From Labia minor (lineage: Eukaryota; Arthropoda; Insecta; Dermaptera; Spongiphoridae), in NCBI GenBank assembly GCA_963082975.1, contig OY720346.1, forward strand, positions 69,927,267-69,991,266: DNA of 64,000 bases. The letters run 5' to 3'. Position numbers and translations under genes: made by a program. Of the stretch, positions 10,269 through 21,137 are shown one piece after another. Within the stretch, counting starts at the first letter, position 1. Every line of letters starts with the position of its first letter. The notes beneath the pieces are model-generated. The model did not search any database and was not told where the DNA came from. It was given only the letters and a program-made list of their open reading frames with translations.

Positions 10269-10882
10269 TATAATAATTTATTATTATATTATTTTTTTAA
10301 ATGCATTATAATAGAATCAAAATAATTTGTTTTAAATTTCTTTATTAATTTGTTACCTTTTGTTTTTTTTTTCATTTTTAATTTATCCAATTAATTAATT
10401 AATTAAATTTTGATACGTGTAATAGATATCCATGTTTATTATATTTTATTGAATATATTATATTATTCAATAATAAATTTCAAATAAATAATTTAATTTA
10501 ATTTCTATTAAATTTTTTTTTGGAAATTCTCTCTCCGTATTTCTTCCTTCTCACGATTAACAGCCATTAAATTCATCGATCACGAAATGATTTGAAAATT
10601 TAACATTAACCTAGATGCGTTTTTTCTGTTTTAAAATATAAACCAAAAATTATACGAATGATTGCATGGCAATACAATATATATTTGAAGAAGTTTTTAA
10701 ATATATATATATATATTGATTAAAATAATGAATAGATAGAAAAGACAGTTAAATACAAATATTATTTTGATTTATTTTTATTAAAAAAAAAAATTCAAAG
10801 AATAATAAATATTCTTCGATAAAAGTGTTAATTGAGAGTTAATTGAGTAGATGGACTGACAGGTGTTGTGATGGTTGGTTAC
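10269..10882. other. Intron next to the myosin exon, AT-rich
   Basis: There is no repeat landmark. The splice donor of the 10883-11053 exon lies at its right edge. Confidence 0.45.
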
Positions 10883-11053
10883 CTTTTGTAAGTCGAGGTC
10901 AACTCCATCGCTAACGGCATGCATTGTGGCACAGACATCGTCCAGGACAAGAAAAAGGCCGGGGGGTCGCCTTGCTTCCATCAAATCCACCACTACCTGA
11001 TTATTGAAAAATTCCACCGGGGTCCATTGGATTTTTTCAGCAACATATTCCTC
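10883..11053 (-). CDS. Class I myosin motor domain, exon 1 of 4 seen (relay region)
   Basis: This exon encodes 57 residues beginning [18 protein letters not shown] and ending [10 protein letters not shown]. It contains [11 protein letters not shown] and [14 protein letters not shown], which match the relay-helix part of class I myosin motors; the family usually reads FNNKIVCDLIE and [11 protein letters not shown]. Myosin I is an actin-activated ATPase that links membranes to actin. The acceptor (TTTCAG) lies just above 11053 and the donor (GTAACC) just below 10883; both intron phases are 0. In the family, EEYV directly follows ...LTLKAEQ, so the preceding exon must end there. I did not find it at higher coordinates. 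The next exon continues the protein in frame across a 5.07 kb intron. The Myo1e/f assignment is from remembered family sequence; class I is secure, the subclass less so. Confidence 0.93.
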
Positions 11054-11282
11054 CTGAAATCAAAAAAAAAAAAAAACAATTAATTAATTATACTGTTATC
11101 ATAGCAATTTTGTAGAAACTTTACAAAAATATTTGATTAACATAAATATTTATTTTACAAAAACAATTGTTTTACATTTTCCTTTCCATATATAATATTA
11201 GGTTTTAATTTATTAAAACAATAGATTGTAATTCTTACTAAAAATTTAATATTTTAGCCTATAATTTATTAAATATTTAATA

Positions 11283-11328
11283 TACGAAGTATGTTGAAAA
11301 GAAAAGGTGAATTTTGAATTTTGGTTAT
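11283..11328 (+). mobile_element. Orphan mariner (type d) 5' terminus
   Basis: ACGAAGTATGTTGAAAAGAA followed by AAGGTGAATTTTGAATTTTG matches the type d terminal repeat with three changes near the tip. The rest of the element is absent; a second, longer mariner starts about 145 bp downstream. Confidence 0.6.
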
Positions 11329-11472
11329 CTAATTTATGAGAAATTTATTATAAATTATGTTATATAACGTAATAAGAATATTTCAACGTAGTTCAAGATT
11401 AACAATAATGATTACTAAATATTGGGAGTATAGATTAAAGAGTAGGGAGAAAATTAATTTCAAATCGCATCT
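11329..11472 (+). repeat. Segment duplicated in inverted orientation at 32129-32270
   Basis: TTATGAGAAATTTATTATAA, AATATTTCAACGTAGTTCAA, TGATTACTAAATATTGGGAG and TTTCAAATCGC recur, reverse-complemented and diverged, at 32129-32270. In both places the segment abuts the 5' end of a type d mariner, so mariner and flank were copied together. Confidence 0.7.
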
Positions 11473-12312
11473 GTTTAAAAAAAGGTGAATTTTGAATTTC
11501 CGCGGGCTGTGTACATTCGATTATCAATTTTTTTTTTGTTATGTTGGTACACATATGTTTCTCATATATCGACATTATCAGCCATTTTGGATTAGTAATA
11601 TGTTTTTGACAACTGAAAAAGTTAGTAACGTTTTGTATGTTCTTCGATATTTTACTTAAAAAAAATTTATCAAAGAATCTGTATTCATTTTTGCGTTAAA
11701 ATGGAATAAAGTGCTCCAACGCATTTAAAATGTTGACTGTGACATTCGGCGAAACTACTTTGTCTCAAAAAAATATTTATAAGTGGTATCAAATGACAAG
11801 GTTTTGATCACTGTTTTCTTCGATTACAATGGCGTGGTGTATCATGAGTTCTTCTCATCAGTAGTGATAATAAAGAATACTACAAGGATGTTATGCAACG
11901 TTTGCGTGAAGCAATACGACTCAAACGATCGGAATTGTGGAAAAAAAGTCATGGATAATGCACCAGCTCATGTTCGTGATGTTTTGGCTAAACAACAACG
12001 AAATCATGTCTCAACCACCGTATACACCAGATTTGGTTCCCTGCGACTTTTTCCTATACGCAAAACTGAAGAGAACAATTAAAGGAAAGCGTTTTGCCAC
12101 AATTGATGAGATAAAATTGAAATCGAAGAATGAACTAATGGCCATACCGAAAAGCGCATTTCAGAAGTGTTTCGACGATTAGAAGAAGCGCTGGCATAAG
12201 TGCATTATATCTGAGGGGAATTATTATGAACGGGGCAAAATAGATATTGATGAATAAATAAATACTTTTCGAAAATAATTCAAAATTCACCTTTTCTTTT
12301 GAACAGACCTCT
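11473..12312 (+). mobile_element. Mariner (type d) copy with decayed transposase
   Basis: The right end is TTTTCTTTTGAACAGACCTC; the left terminal repeat is eroded. Readable pieces in order: NGIKCSNAFKMLTVTFGETT and IYKWYQ (DNA-binding part), then a deletion, VLITVFFDYNGVVYHEFF with the first catalytic Asp, then EYYKDVMQRLREAIRLKRSE, then a frame change at a 13-nt deletion that removes the second catalytic Asp codon, then PPYTPDLVPCDFFLYAKLKR with the third Asp, ATIDEIKLKSKNELMAIPKS and AFQKCFDD before a stop in place of Trp. Of the type d copies here, only this one keeps the first catalytic motif. It cannot encode a working transposase. Confidence 0.9.
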
Positions 12313-13138
12313 TATATAGATACCAATTATTTTTTATTTTTTTATTTTTTGGGGAAATCTTTCAATATATAAATAAAATTTATAATCAATGAAATTCTCT
12401 TAATTGAAATTCTTAAATAAAATGAATTGATTTACAAATAAAATGAAAAATAAAAAAAAAAAATTCTAAATGTAATGATTAATGGAACAAATCGTGCATT
12501 TGACGAAACTTTTGTAATAACAAATTACAAAAGCAGAAAAAAGTGAGTGTATTTCAGTAACGGAGAATATTTTTATTTTGGATGTTTTTTTTTTTAAACT
12601 AATTTAAATCTAATTATATTCATTTTTATCGGGAAAGTCGTCTCTTCCCAATCGAACATCGATCATAATCAAGAATAAATTTTCTATTTTACGATCTCAC
12701 GAGTGAATCGCTCTCGTGATGAATTGACCCCAACAGATGAAGCCAATGGAAGGGAGAGTGAATAACGAAAGATAAACTGGAGCATTTCGAATACCCATTT
12801 AATCAATTGAATCACAATTGTATCTGATAATCAATCAATGAAAGAAGAGTGAGCAAATTATAATAATAAATTTTGACCTTGGCATCATCAATATATTACA
12901 TTTCTCTTATAAATAAATACAAAACCAAATAAAAATTACTGTTTTTAAGTAAAAGTTGTTCTTACCAGTTAGATAATGATACAAAGGATATATAAGTATA
13001 TACATAATTATATTTTGGAATTTTAAAACAAAAACTGCAATGTATTCGTGCAGGTAATAGAATAAAGCAAGTACCGTTTATCATTAAAATATCATTATTT
13101 TTGACACCACATCTAAATAGAGAGAAAATTTCATTTTT
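12313..13138. other. AT-rich spacer, nothing recognised
   Basis: 12630-12790 has slightly higher GC and a small CTCACGAGTGAATCGCTCTCGTGA inverted-repeat-like patch (quoted region shortened: CTCACGAG...CTCGTGA). No coding frame resembles the missing myosin exons. Confidence 0.4.
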
Positions 13139-13767
13139 TACCGACCGACGATAGTAAGGGAGGTATTGTTTTCACACCAAATTTCACATGTGGAGATTTT
13201 TACATATCTCCACGAATCATGCATTTTCTAAACAGAAAAAAGTATTTTTAGCATGATGTCTGTCCGTCCGTCTGTCCGTCCGTATAGATGTGTACAGCCT
13301 GAACGGCTGAACCGATTTTGATGAAATTTGGTATATTTACTTAATGCATCAGTGGGATGAATTGATCAACTTTTGGTGCAATTCCGGAAACCGGAAGTGG
13401 TAGTATTAGCGATCGACGATAGGAAGGAAAGGGTTATTTTCACACCAAAGGAGATTTTTTTATATATCACCACGAATCATGCACTTTGTATTGGTTTTAT
13501 CCTCGAGAAAAATCATATTTATTAGTTTTTTCTTGATTTAAAATTATATGACGTCATCCAGCCATTCATGACGTCACAGCCTGGTCTTGCATATATATTA
13601 TAAATAAAATTAAATTAAAAATGTTTATATTTATTATTTATGTATCCATATCTGTTTTTTATTACATTAATAGATATATTAAAATTATTTGAAATTGTTT
13701 CTGTAGCTGGAAATTAATTTATTTCAAACCGTCGGTCGGTTCGGACCTGGCCACAGGTCAACTTATT
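13139..13767 (+). mobile_element. Family B copy B2, near complete reference copy
   Basis: All family B parts are present in order: TACCGACCGACGATAG after a T run; ATTTTTAGCATGATGTCTG; the GTCCGTCCGTCTGTCCGTCC microsatellite; GATGAAATTTGGTATATTTA; an internal imperfect repeat of the first segment (GATCGACGATAGGAAGG); GACGTCATCCAGCC; the inverted motif CGTCGGTCGGT; and the hairpin GACCTG-GCCA-CAGGTC followed by AACTTATT. No ORF was found. B1 is an inverted near-identical copy, 4.4 kb away on the other side of the 10883-11053 exon. Confidence 0.87.
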
Positions 13768-13789
13768 TAATTTTACATATACAAATAAG

Positions 13790-14229
13790 CTGGAGTGTCT
13801 CCACTTGACTATCTCTTAATTTGAATTCGATTAAATAACATAATATATTATATTTAAATTAAATTTAATTAATTATAAATTATAAATTAAAATTAATAAA
13901 TAGTATTTATTAAAGCAGCGCATGTTTGGCTCTTTGTTGATAGCACCACGTCAGATTTACAGTGAAAAAAAATTAATTCTGGTACTTTCAGTGATTCAAT
14001 CAAGCTAAAATTCTATATATAGCAGTTTTATACAATTTTTATTCATGTGAAAAACTATCAAATATATATCTTTCTTTTTACGGTCACTTTAGAAGAAAAA
14101 AAATCAAAACGTTGTAGGTAATCACCCTCTTCCAGTTGAGCTACATTTCTCAAAAGTTGATAGAAAACTACAAATTTTGAATAATGCCCGTATACCAAAT
14201 TTCATTATTCTTGCTTAAACACACACTCT

Positions 14230-14266
<37 letters not shown>

Positions 14267-14375
14267 AGAGACAGACAGAAATTTTAATCAACCTTAGTGA
14301 AAATGATTCAGGAACCTTCAAAACGTATAAAAACATCAAAATCTCGACATCGAAAATAGTAATGGCGATATAGTA
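13790..14375 (-). mobile_element. Family A copy A3
   Basis: The 3' end (CTGGAGTGTCTCCACTTGAC at left) lies 22 bp from the end of B2. The microsatellite is (CA)n with GAGAGACAGACAGA. The 5' end is the degraded GGCGATATAGTAAAAA. A fragment of family H follows directly, as in A1. Confidence 0.85.
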
Positions 14376-14900
14376 AAAATGACCGACCGACAATTTGAAA
14401 TAAATTAAATTCAAAACAACATTATATATATATATATTATCTTATTATACTAGTAAAAATTGTATATATATATTTGTATTTTTGAAATATTAAACCACTC
14501 GAAGAATTTATTTTAAATTCACACAAAAGATAATTTTTATAAAGAAATAACGATCTGTATTGGCTTCAGCCTCGTGAAAAATCATCTCTATTACTTTTTT
14601 CTTAATTTAAAATAGGAAATTTAACTACGTTAGACAGCACTTCCTTAAATAAAAAATATTAGAAATAAGATAAAATTAAAAAAATATATATTATATCTAT
14701 ATGTCTTTCAGTGCATTATTACGTACTTTTAAATTATTTGAAATTATTTCTGAAAGTTTATTCGTTTTTTCTTAATTTAAAATAGGAAATTTAAATGACG
14801 TCTGACCGAGCGCTTTCATATACGAAATATATATTATATATTATATCCACAGGCCATACTTTTCTGTCTTTTAGTGCATTAATACGTACGTTTAGGCACA
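14376..14900 (+). repeat. Family H copy 5 with a GACCGACCGACAATTTG link
   Basis: The link GACCGACCGACAATTTGAAA between family A and family H also occurs at 2958. The H landmarks ATCTTATTATACTAG, ACGATCTGTATTGGCTTCAG and GCATTAATACGTACGTTTAG follow, with a partial internal duplication (two GTGCATTA-type blocks at 14711 and 14873). Confidence 0.65.
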
Positions 14901-14904
14901 ACCG

Positions 14905-15055
14905 ACAGACGAATTGACAGACAGACAGACGGACAGACATGATGATAAAAATACTTTTTTCTGTTAACAAAATTCGTGGAGATATGTAAAAATCTCCACA
15001 TATGAAATTTGGTGTTAAAATAAATATACCTTTCCTTCCTATCGTCGGCCGATAA
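14905..15055 (-). mobile_element. Family B copy B3, 5' fragment
   Basis: It has GACAGACAGACAGACGGACAG, then CATGATGATAAAAATACTTT, and ends in CCTATCGTCGGCCGATAAAA. Only the microsatellite and 5' end remain, joined to family H at the 3' side. Confidence 0.72.
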
Positions 15056-15994
15056 AAAAATGTTAAACTACGGAAAGATGATAAAATAAATTTTGTCTAA
15101 GAACCCAACTCTGGTCATTTATCAAATAATCGATAAATAAAGCATTTGAACAATTAATGATGATTAATTTCAAAATATTTAAAATAAATAAATAAATGTA
15201 TTTATAAATTCTTTTAATCTAACATTCACTAGAAAACAATAAAAAAAAAAGAAATATGAATATACACATATACAATTTATGTTGTTTTTGTCCTTTATGC
15301 ATAGCTTTCAAAGATTATAATCACAAAAAAAAAAAAAAAAAACAAAAAAAAAACATCAACGTGAGTGGAAACTACAAACAAAAATCATATGTAATTTTTA
15401 AATATTTTTTTTTTTATCTAATTCTTATATATTGAAATTAATTATGTATATGTTTAAATTCTTAAAATAATTACATTTGACATTTCGAAACATTTTTCTA
15501 AATTATTATGAAATGAATAAAACTTGTTATCATTTTACATGAACCTAGATGTCCTAATATAATATTATAATATATTTTATCTCTCTCTTTCTTTCTTAAT
15601 AAGTAGTATGTTTGAAAGTAATTTATAATAAATATTAAAAAAAAAAAAAAAATAATTAATAGTATATAAAAATTATGTAATTATTTAAAAAAAGTCTATT
15701 AGAAAAATAATTAACACTAAAAGTATATTTTTCTCATAAGTTACACTTGAAATATTTTTAAGACATTTTAAATAAAAAAAAATGTAATAATATAAATTCA
15801 ATAAATATATAAATTTTTAAAATATATAATAAAATATATATTTAATACAGTAGTAAAAGTTGCAAATTAATTATTATTTTTTAATTTAGGAATATGAATA
15901 GAAATTAAATATTGTCTTAATAAATATGGTAACATATCTTATTTTTACTATCTCTATAATTAATATAGATAATTAATATTTATAATTTACAATT
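15056..15994. other. AT-rich spacer with long A tracts
   Basis: It contains A-tracts near 15325-15350 and 15640-15655. No coding or repeat landmarks were seen. Confidence 0.45.
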
Positions 15995-15995
15995 C

Positions 15996-17122
15996 AATTG
16001 CGATCATGGAAATTTTCGATGTCCATTGATATTTTTATACATAAAAATGTCTGTCTGTCTGTATATATATATATATATATATACTACATGGGCTGAAAAA
16101 TCCCGGGATTTCTCAAAAGGTGACGCCACTAGAAAATGAACATGACTCATTACGAGAGGCTGTTTAACTAGTTTATATACATACAAGAATCTTGACATTT
16201 CGTCCATTCGTTTACAAGCTACAGTCGTTTGAGTGATTCTACTTTCGGCTTCATAAGAAAAATTGAAAAACAGGAATATCGTGTCTTGATTAAACATTGT
16301 TCTCGAATTGGTTGCTCACCCACCGTATTCTCCAGACTTGGCCCAAGCGAGTATTATCTGTTCCCAAACCTCAAGTGGTGGTTCCAGGGAAAGAGATTCA
16401 CATCGAATGAGAAAACCGAAGCGTATTTCGAAGGTATGGACATTATATCGCCCTCGAATGCAACTATGTTGAGGAATAAGTAGAATTTTACCCAATAAAT
16501 ACTTATATTCATTAAAAATCCCGGGACTTTTCAGCCCATGTAGTATATATATATATATGTTTGTAGACAAGATTGCGCAAAAACAGTTTGAGCTAGAATA
16601 ATGAAATTTGGTACATGGGAATTATTCAAAATTCGTAGTTTTCTATCAACTTTTGAAAAATGTAGCTTATCCGGAAGAGGGTCATTACCTACCACGTTTT
16701 CATTTTTTTCCTCTAAACAGACCGTAAAAATAAAGGCATATGTTTGATAGTTTTTCACATGATTAAAAAGTGTATAAAACTGCTAAATATAGAATTTTGG
16801 CTTCATTGAATCGCTCTAAGTATCGGAATTAAATTTTCGTCAGCACGTGACGTGGTGTCAACAAAGAGCCAATCACTCGAATTTTTAAAATTTTTAAATT
16901 TTTATTTAAAAATGAAGGTAAAGGTTTTCAATTTAGAATTAATATATGTAAATTAATTAATTTTTAATTGAATAACAATACTATACTGTAAATTTAAATT
17001 TTTTTAAATTAATTAATTAATCCAATTTAATTATACCTAATTCATAATTTAATCAATTAAATTTAACTTAAATATAATATATGTGAATTAATTTGCGAGA
17101 TAGTCGAATGGAGACACTCCAG
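15996..17122 (+). mobile_element. Family A copy A4, split by a mariner
   Basis: The 5' part (GCGATCATGGAAATTTTCGA to the GTCTGTCTGTCTGTATATAT microsatellite) ends at 16083. A type c mariner occupies 16084-16543. The rest resumes with TATATATATGTTTGTAGACA and runs to GAGACACTCCAG at 17122. The TA repeat next to the microsatellite supplied the TA target. Confidence 0.87.
16084..16543 (+). mobile_element. Mariner (type c), ends fused by internal deletion
   Basis: Terminal repeats CTACATGGGCTGAAAAATCC (left) and the inverse of CTACATGGGCTGAAAAGTCC (right) are flanked by TA. The 460-bp body joins the transposase N-terminus (IEKQEYRVLIKHCSRI, start codon changed from ATG to ATT) to the C-terminus (GPSEYYLFPNLKWWFQGKRF, TSNEKTEAYFEGMD). 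An 84-codon plus-strand frame (16229-16483) runs through the join. The catalytic middle is missing, so it is non-autonomous. It lies inside family A copy A4 and is therefore younger than it. Confidence 0.9.
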
Positions 17123-17693
17123 ATTTTTAATTTCCAAAAAAATAGTCCAATTAAAAATAAAAATTCATATTCACTAGATTTTTTTATTATATGATTTTCC
17201 CATTTTTAATTTTATTTATTATTATAATTCAATTACAATGTTTAATAAATAAACAGTAATAAATATGTTAAAGAGTGAGAAACGGGTGAATGTTTTACAT
17301 TCTATAACTATATTATATTCCTATATAAATAATAAAAATTATTCATATTCTTCAACCAAGTTCATGTTATTTATGATATTATTTATTTATTAATATAATA
17401 ATATAAATAGTATAACGATTGTCAACGTTAGAAAGTAGAACGATGTAAAATAAATTTTAATGGTTGATAAGTAAACTGTTTTTTTTTGGAGGCTTATAGA
17501 AAATAAAAGAAAAAGATAATTCTATTAAAAAATGTAGATTTAGATTTTTTATCTGATTTTCTTCAAATACACCATATTAATGAAAATAATTTAACTACTT
17601 TACAACTGATTTATTTATTTATATATTTATTTCTATTATTTATTATTACAAAGTATCTTTTTTAAAAAATATTATAAAAAAATTATTTAATAA
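17123..17693. other. AT-rich spacer, nothing recognised
   Basis: There is no repeat landmark and no coding frame. Confidence 0.45.
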
Positions 17694-17890
17694 CTAGCCG
17701 TAACGGGCATCAAATGCTGCCAGCGGCATAAAACTCTTCTTAGGACAGGCGGCTTCTAACCGCACGAGATTGATTAATAATAATAATTTATAGGAACTTT
17801 TGTTTAAATTGCTTACAAAACAACTCAATGTATAAATATAAAATTAATTTCTTTATTCAAATCGTCGTAATAATTTATTTTTTTAATTTT
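17694..17890 (+). repeat. Family K repeat copy 1 (5' part)
   Basis: CTAGCCGTAACGGGCATCAA, ATGCTGCCAGCGGCATAAAA, CTCTTCTTAG and, downstream, TTTATTCAAATCGTCGTAAT recur at 52661-52760. The start resembles the CTAG-tagged GC-rich head of several arthropod Helitron-type repeats. Its 3' part continues after family A copy A5, at 19320-19590. Confidence 0.65.
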
Positions 17891-18151
17891 TTACTATCAC
17901 GCCAGAGAATCATGAAATTTGGTATACGGGCATTATTCAAAATTCATAGTTTTCTATCAAGTTTTGAGAAATGTAGCTCAACCGGAAGAGGGTCATTACC
18001 TACAACGTTTTGATTTTTTTTATCCTCTAAAGTGACCGTAAAAATAAAGATATATGTTTGATAGTTATTCACGTGATTAAAAATTGTATAAAACTGCTAT
18101 ATATAGAATTTCAGCTTGAATGAATCGCTGAAAGTACCGGAATTAATTTTT

Positions 18152-18294
18152 ACTTTCCCGCATACTTCGTATAAGGGAAGTATTGGAATCGTCAAAAATT
18201 TCGACTTCGAGATTTCGATAAATCTTGACGTTTTAGACCTCCCTGAGTCGGAAAATACCATTTTTCGAATTATGTCTGTGTGTGTGTATGTATG

Positions 18295-18325
<31 letters not shown>

Positions 18326-18624
18326 TGTCTGTAAGCAAATTTACTCAAAAACTAATCAAGCTAGGACTTCGAAATTTGGTACACCGATATTATTCACAGT
18401 TTGTAGATTTCTATCAAAATTTCGTCAAAATCGGTTAACCGGAAGTGGTACTTTACCTACACTGTTTGCGTTTACCTTTCAAGTAAAGTACCAGTTTGCT
18501 TCGAGATATTTGCTTCCTATTTTGTATATAGATTTAAAAATATGTAAAAAATTCAGATACCAAATTTCATCATGATCTGACTACCGGAAATGACATTTTA
18601 CCTATACAAGTAGCGTTTCTTTTT
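18152..18624 (+). mobile_element. Family J (HINE-like), single copy, 3' end missing
   Basis: It begins ACTTTCCCGCATACTTCGTA after a T run. A GTGTGTGTGTATGTATG microsatellite follows, then CGAAATTTGGTACACCGATA, AATCGGTTAACCGGAAGTGG and CAAATTTCATCATGATCTGA. The order (T run, 5' end, microsatellite, AAATTTGGTA box, CCGGAAG box) parallels families A and B. It stops where family B copy B4 begins, with no recognisable end of its own. The open frames over the ATGT repeat are repeat-derived (MYVCMYVC). Confidence 0.7.
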
Positions 18625-19130
18625 TACCGACCGACGATAGTAAGGGAGGTATTGTTTTCACACCAAATTTCACCTATGGATATTTTTAGGTACATATCTC
18701 CACGAATCATGCATTTTCTTAACAGAAAAAAGTATTTTTAGCATGATGTCTGTCCGTCCGTCCGTATAGATGTGTACAGCCTGAACGGCTCAACGGATTT
18801 TGATGAAATTTGGTATATTTACTTAATACATCAGTAGGATGAATTGATCAACTTTTGGTGCAAATCCGGAAACCGGAAGTGCTAGCATTGCCGATCGAAG
18901 AAAGGAAGTGAAGGGTTATTTTCATATCAAATTTCACGTGAGGACATATCTCCACGTGTTATGCACTTTGTATTGGTTTTATCCTCGAGAAAAATCATCT
19001 TCATTAGTTTTTTCTTAATTTAAAATTATATGACGCCACCCAGCACTTCATGACGTCACAGCCAGCCCTTATATATTATAAATAAAATAAAATTAAAAAT
19101 ATTTATATTATATCCATATCTGTTTTTTTA
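18625..19130 (+). mobile_element. Family B copy B4, 3' truncated
   Basis: It starts TACCGACCGACGATAGTAAG after a T run in J and keeps the GTCCGTCCGTCCGTATAGAT microsatellite and the GGAAACCGGAAGTGCTAGC box. It stops at CCATATCTGTTTTTTTA without the inverted motif and hairpin; family A resumes there. Confidence 0.82.
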
Positions 19131-19319
19131 ATACTGCAAATCTCACGCGCCAACACGTGACGAGGTGCCATCAACAAATAGTCAAAAATGCGCTGGTTTA
19201 ATAAATATTATTTATTAATTTTAATTTATAATTAATTAAATTTAATTTAAATATAATTAATATATGTTAATTAATCCAATTCAAATTGCGAGATAGTCGA
19301 GTGGAGACACTCCAGCTAA

Positions 19320-19590
19320 TTTTTTTTAATATTTAATAACAAAATAAAATTTAAAAACTATCAAGTTAGTAACAAATGAATAATTTTGATATGTTTCTTT
19401 GTATGTTTAATAAATTATCCTTTATTAATAAAAACTAATATTAATAATATCAAATTAGAATATTTCAATTTATATTTCAAATTTTTTTAATTTAAATTTT
19501 ATAAAACGGGTAAATTGTAAAATTCTAAATTTGTAGCTAACTTCATAATTTTACAGACATTTCATACATACATATGACCGAAATTATATA
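19320..19590 (+). repeat. Family K copy 1, 3' part
   Basis: AATATTTCAATTTATATTTC, TCTAAATTTGTAGCTAACTT and CGAAATTATATA match 53502-53770 with many changes. In both K copies a family A element separates the 5' and 3' parts. Confidence 0.6.
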
Positions 19591-20575
19591 TATATATATA
19601 ACAAAAGAAAAAAAATAATTAAGTAAAATTTTTATTTTTTATTAAAAGCCTATTATTATTATTTTGATTTTATTATTCTAATATATGACTGGCAGGAGAT
19701 TTGTTTATGGGGAGATGGTCTATGATAAATGCATACGTAGGAAATTATATATATATTGATTAGGATATCTCTTAGATAAATAATCTTTTCTATAGATTTA
19801 GAGAGATCCATGTTTCAATCACGACAGTGATCGTTTATTGCGTCATTCCGGTCAAACAGACCGGAATATCCGGCAAACATGAAAGACACATTCATCAGCA
19901 CTAATAGATTCTAAGATTATGACCACCCACATTCACCAAAAATCAAAAGTATAATTATAGGTGCAAGAAACACCTTAAAAATATTTTTAAAAAAATTAAA
20001 ATTGTATAGAATTACTTAAAAAAAACTTATACTTATTTATATAAGTATATATATATCATTTATCTTCATATATATATATAATATATATTCAGTATTTAAA
20101 ATATATTTTAGGTAAAAGGATTATTATTTTTTTTTAATAAAAAAAAAATGTTCCTTCAAATTTTCGTAAAATTATAGGCAAAGAAAGATTTTTTTGACTG
20201 ATTACGATAATAATTTTCTCTTCATAACAATTAATTATACCTTATCATTTGCAACATTAAATACTTCCATACAGGGGATTGAAAGTTATACGATATATGC
20301 CTATCCCCCCCTTCTTCGCGAAAACATCTTGGTTTAATTTGTTCAATTCGATCGTATAATCGTGTAAAATTCATTATTTAATATTTACTTTCATGGGTAA
20401 TTAAATATTCGATTATAAGCAAAAATAAGTGGAGTTATTACATAATCGTCAATTATGATGATGGTGACGTTGAATTATGAAGGAAATAATTGAGGTGGTG
20501 GAAAGAAAAGTGGGATGATTAGGTCTCAAAAAGTTATATAATGATGAATTAAAACTTGCAATTAATAATATTCAA
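19591..20575. other. Spacer with a perfect 9-bp hairpin
   Basis: ATTCCGGTC (19845-19853) and GACCGGAAT (19859-19867) form a perfect stem around a 5-nt loop. Otherwise it is AT-rich, with a CCCCCC tract near 20305. No coding signal was recognised. Confidence 0.4.
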
Positions 20576-21137
20576 TATCTTCACGAATCATGCATTTTGT
20601 TAACAGAAAAAAGTATTTTTAGCATGATGTCTGTCCGTCTGTCCATTGTGTCCGTATAGATGTGTATAGCTTGAACGGCTCATTTTGATAAAATTTGGTA
20701 TATTTACTTAATGTATCAATATGATGAATTATGATCAACTTTTTGTGTATATCCGGAAACCGGAAGTGGTTGTATTACCGATCGACGATATGAAGGGAAG
20801 GGTTATTTTCACATCAAATTTCACATGAGGAGATTTTTTACATATCTCCAAGAATCATGCACTTTGTATTAGTTTTATCCTCAGGAAAAATCATCTTCAT
20901 TAGTTTTTTCTTAATTTAAAATTATATGACGTCACCCAGCCACTCATGACGTCACAGCAAGCTCCTCCTTATATATTATAAATAAAATAAAATTAAAAAT
21001 ATTTATGTTATATCGATATCTGTTTTTATTGCATTAATAGATACATTTAAATTATTTGAAATTGTTGCAGAAGCTGAAAATTAATTCATTTCTAACTGTC
21101 GGTTGGTTCTGTGCCTGGCCAAGGTCAACTTATTTTA
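20576..21137 (+). mobile_element. Family B copy B5, 5' truncated
   Basis: It starts inside the family at CTTCACGAATCATGCATTTT and keeps GCATGATGTCTGTCCG, TGATAAAATTTGGTATATTT and GACGTCACCCAGCC. It ends near GGCCAAGGTCAACTTATTT; the 3' hairpin is weakened relative to GACCTG-GCCA-CAGGTC. Confidence 0.82.

Larger units (their letters stand above)
17891..19315 (+). mobile_element. Family A copy A5, split by a J-B insert
   Basis: The 5' part (TACTATCACGCCAGAG, then GAAATTTGGTATACGGGCAT; the microsatellite is deleted) runs to AATTAATTTT at 18151. The sequence resumes at 19131 with ACTGCAAATCTCACGCGCCA and ends at GACACTCCAG, 19315. The 18152-19130 insert divides a run that is continuous in the other A copies (AATTAATTTTTTAACACTGC). 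Confidence 0.85.

Noticed and set aside
18160-18176. CATACTTCGTATAA resembles one arm of a loxP-type site
   Set aside because: There is only one arm, with no spacer and inverted partner. It is the normal 5' segment of family J and a chance likeness.
18097-18575. Overlapping frames with MYVCMYVCMYVC on both strands
   Set aside because: They are made by the ATGT repeat of family J and its neighbours; no domain is encoded.
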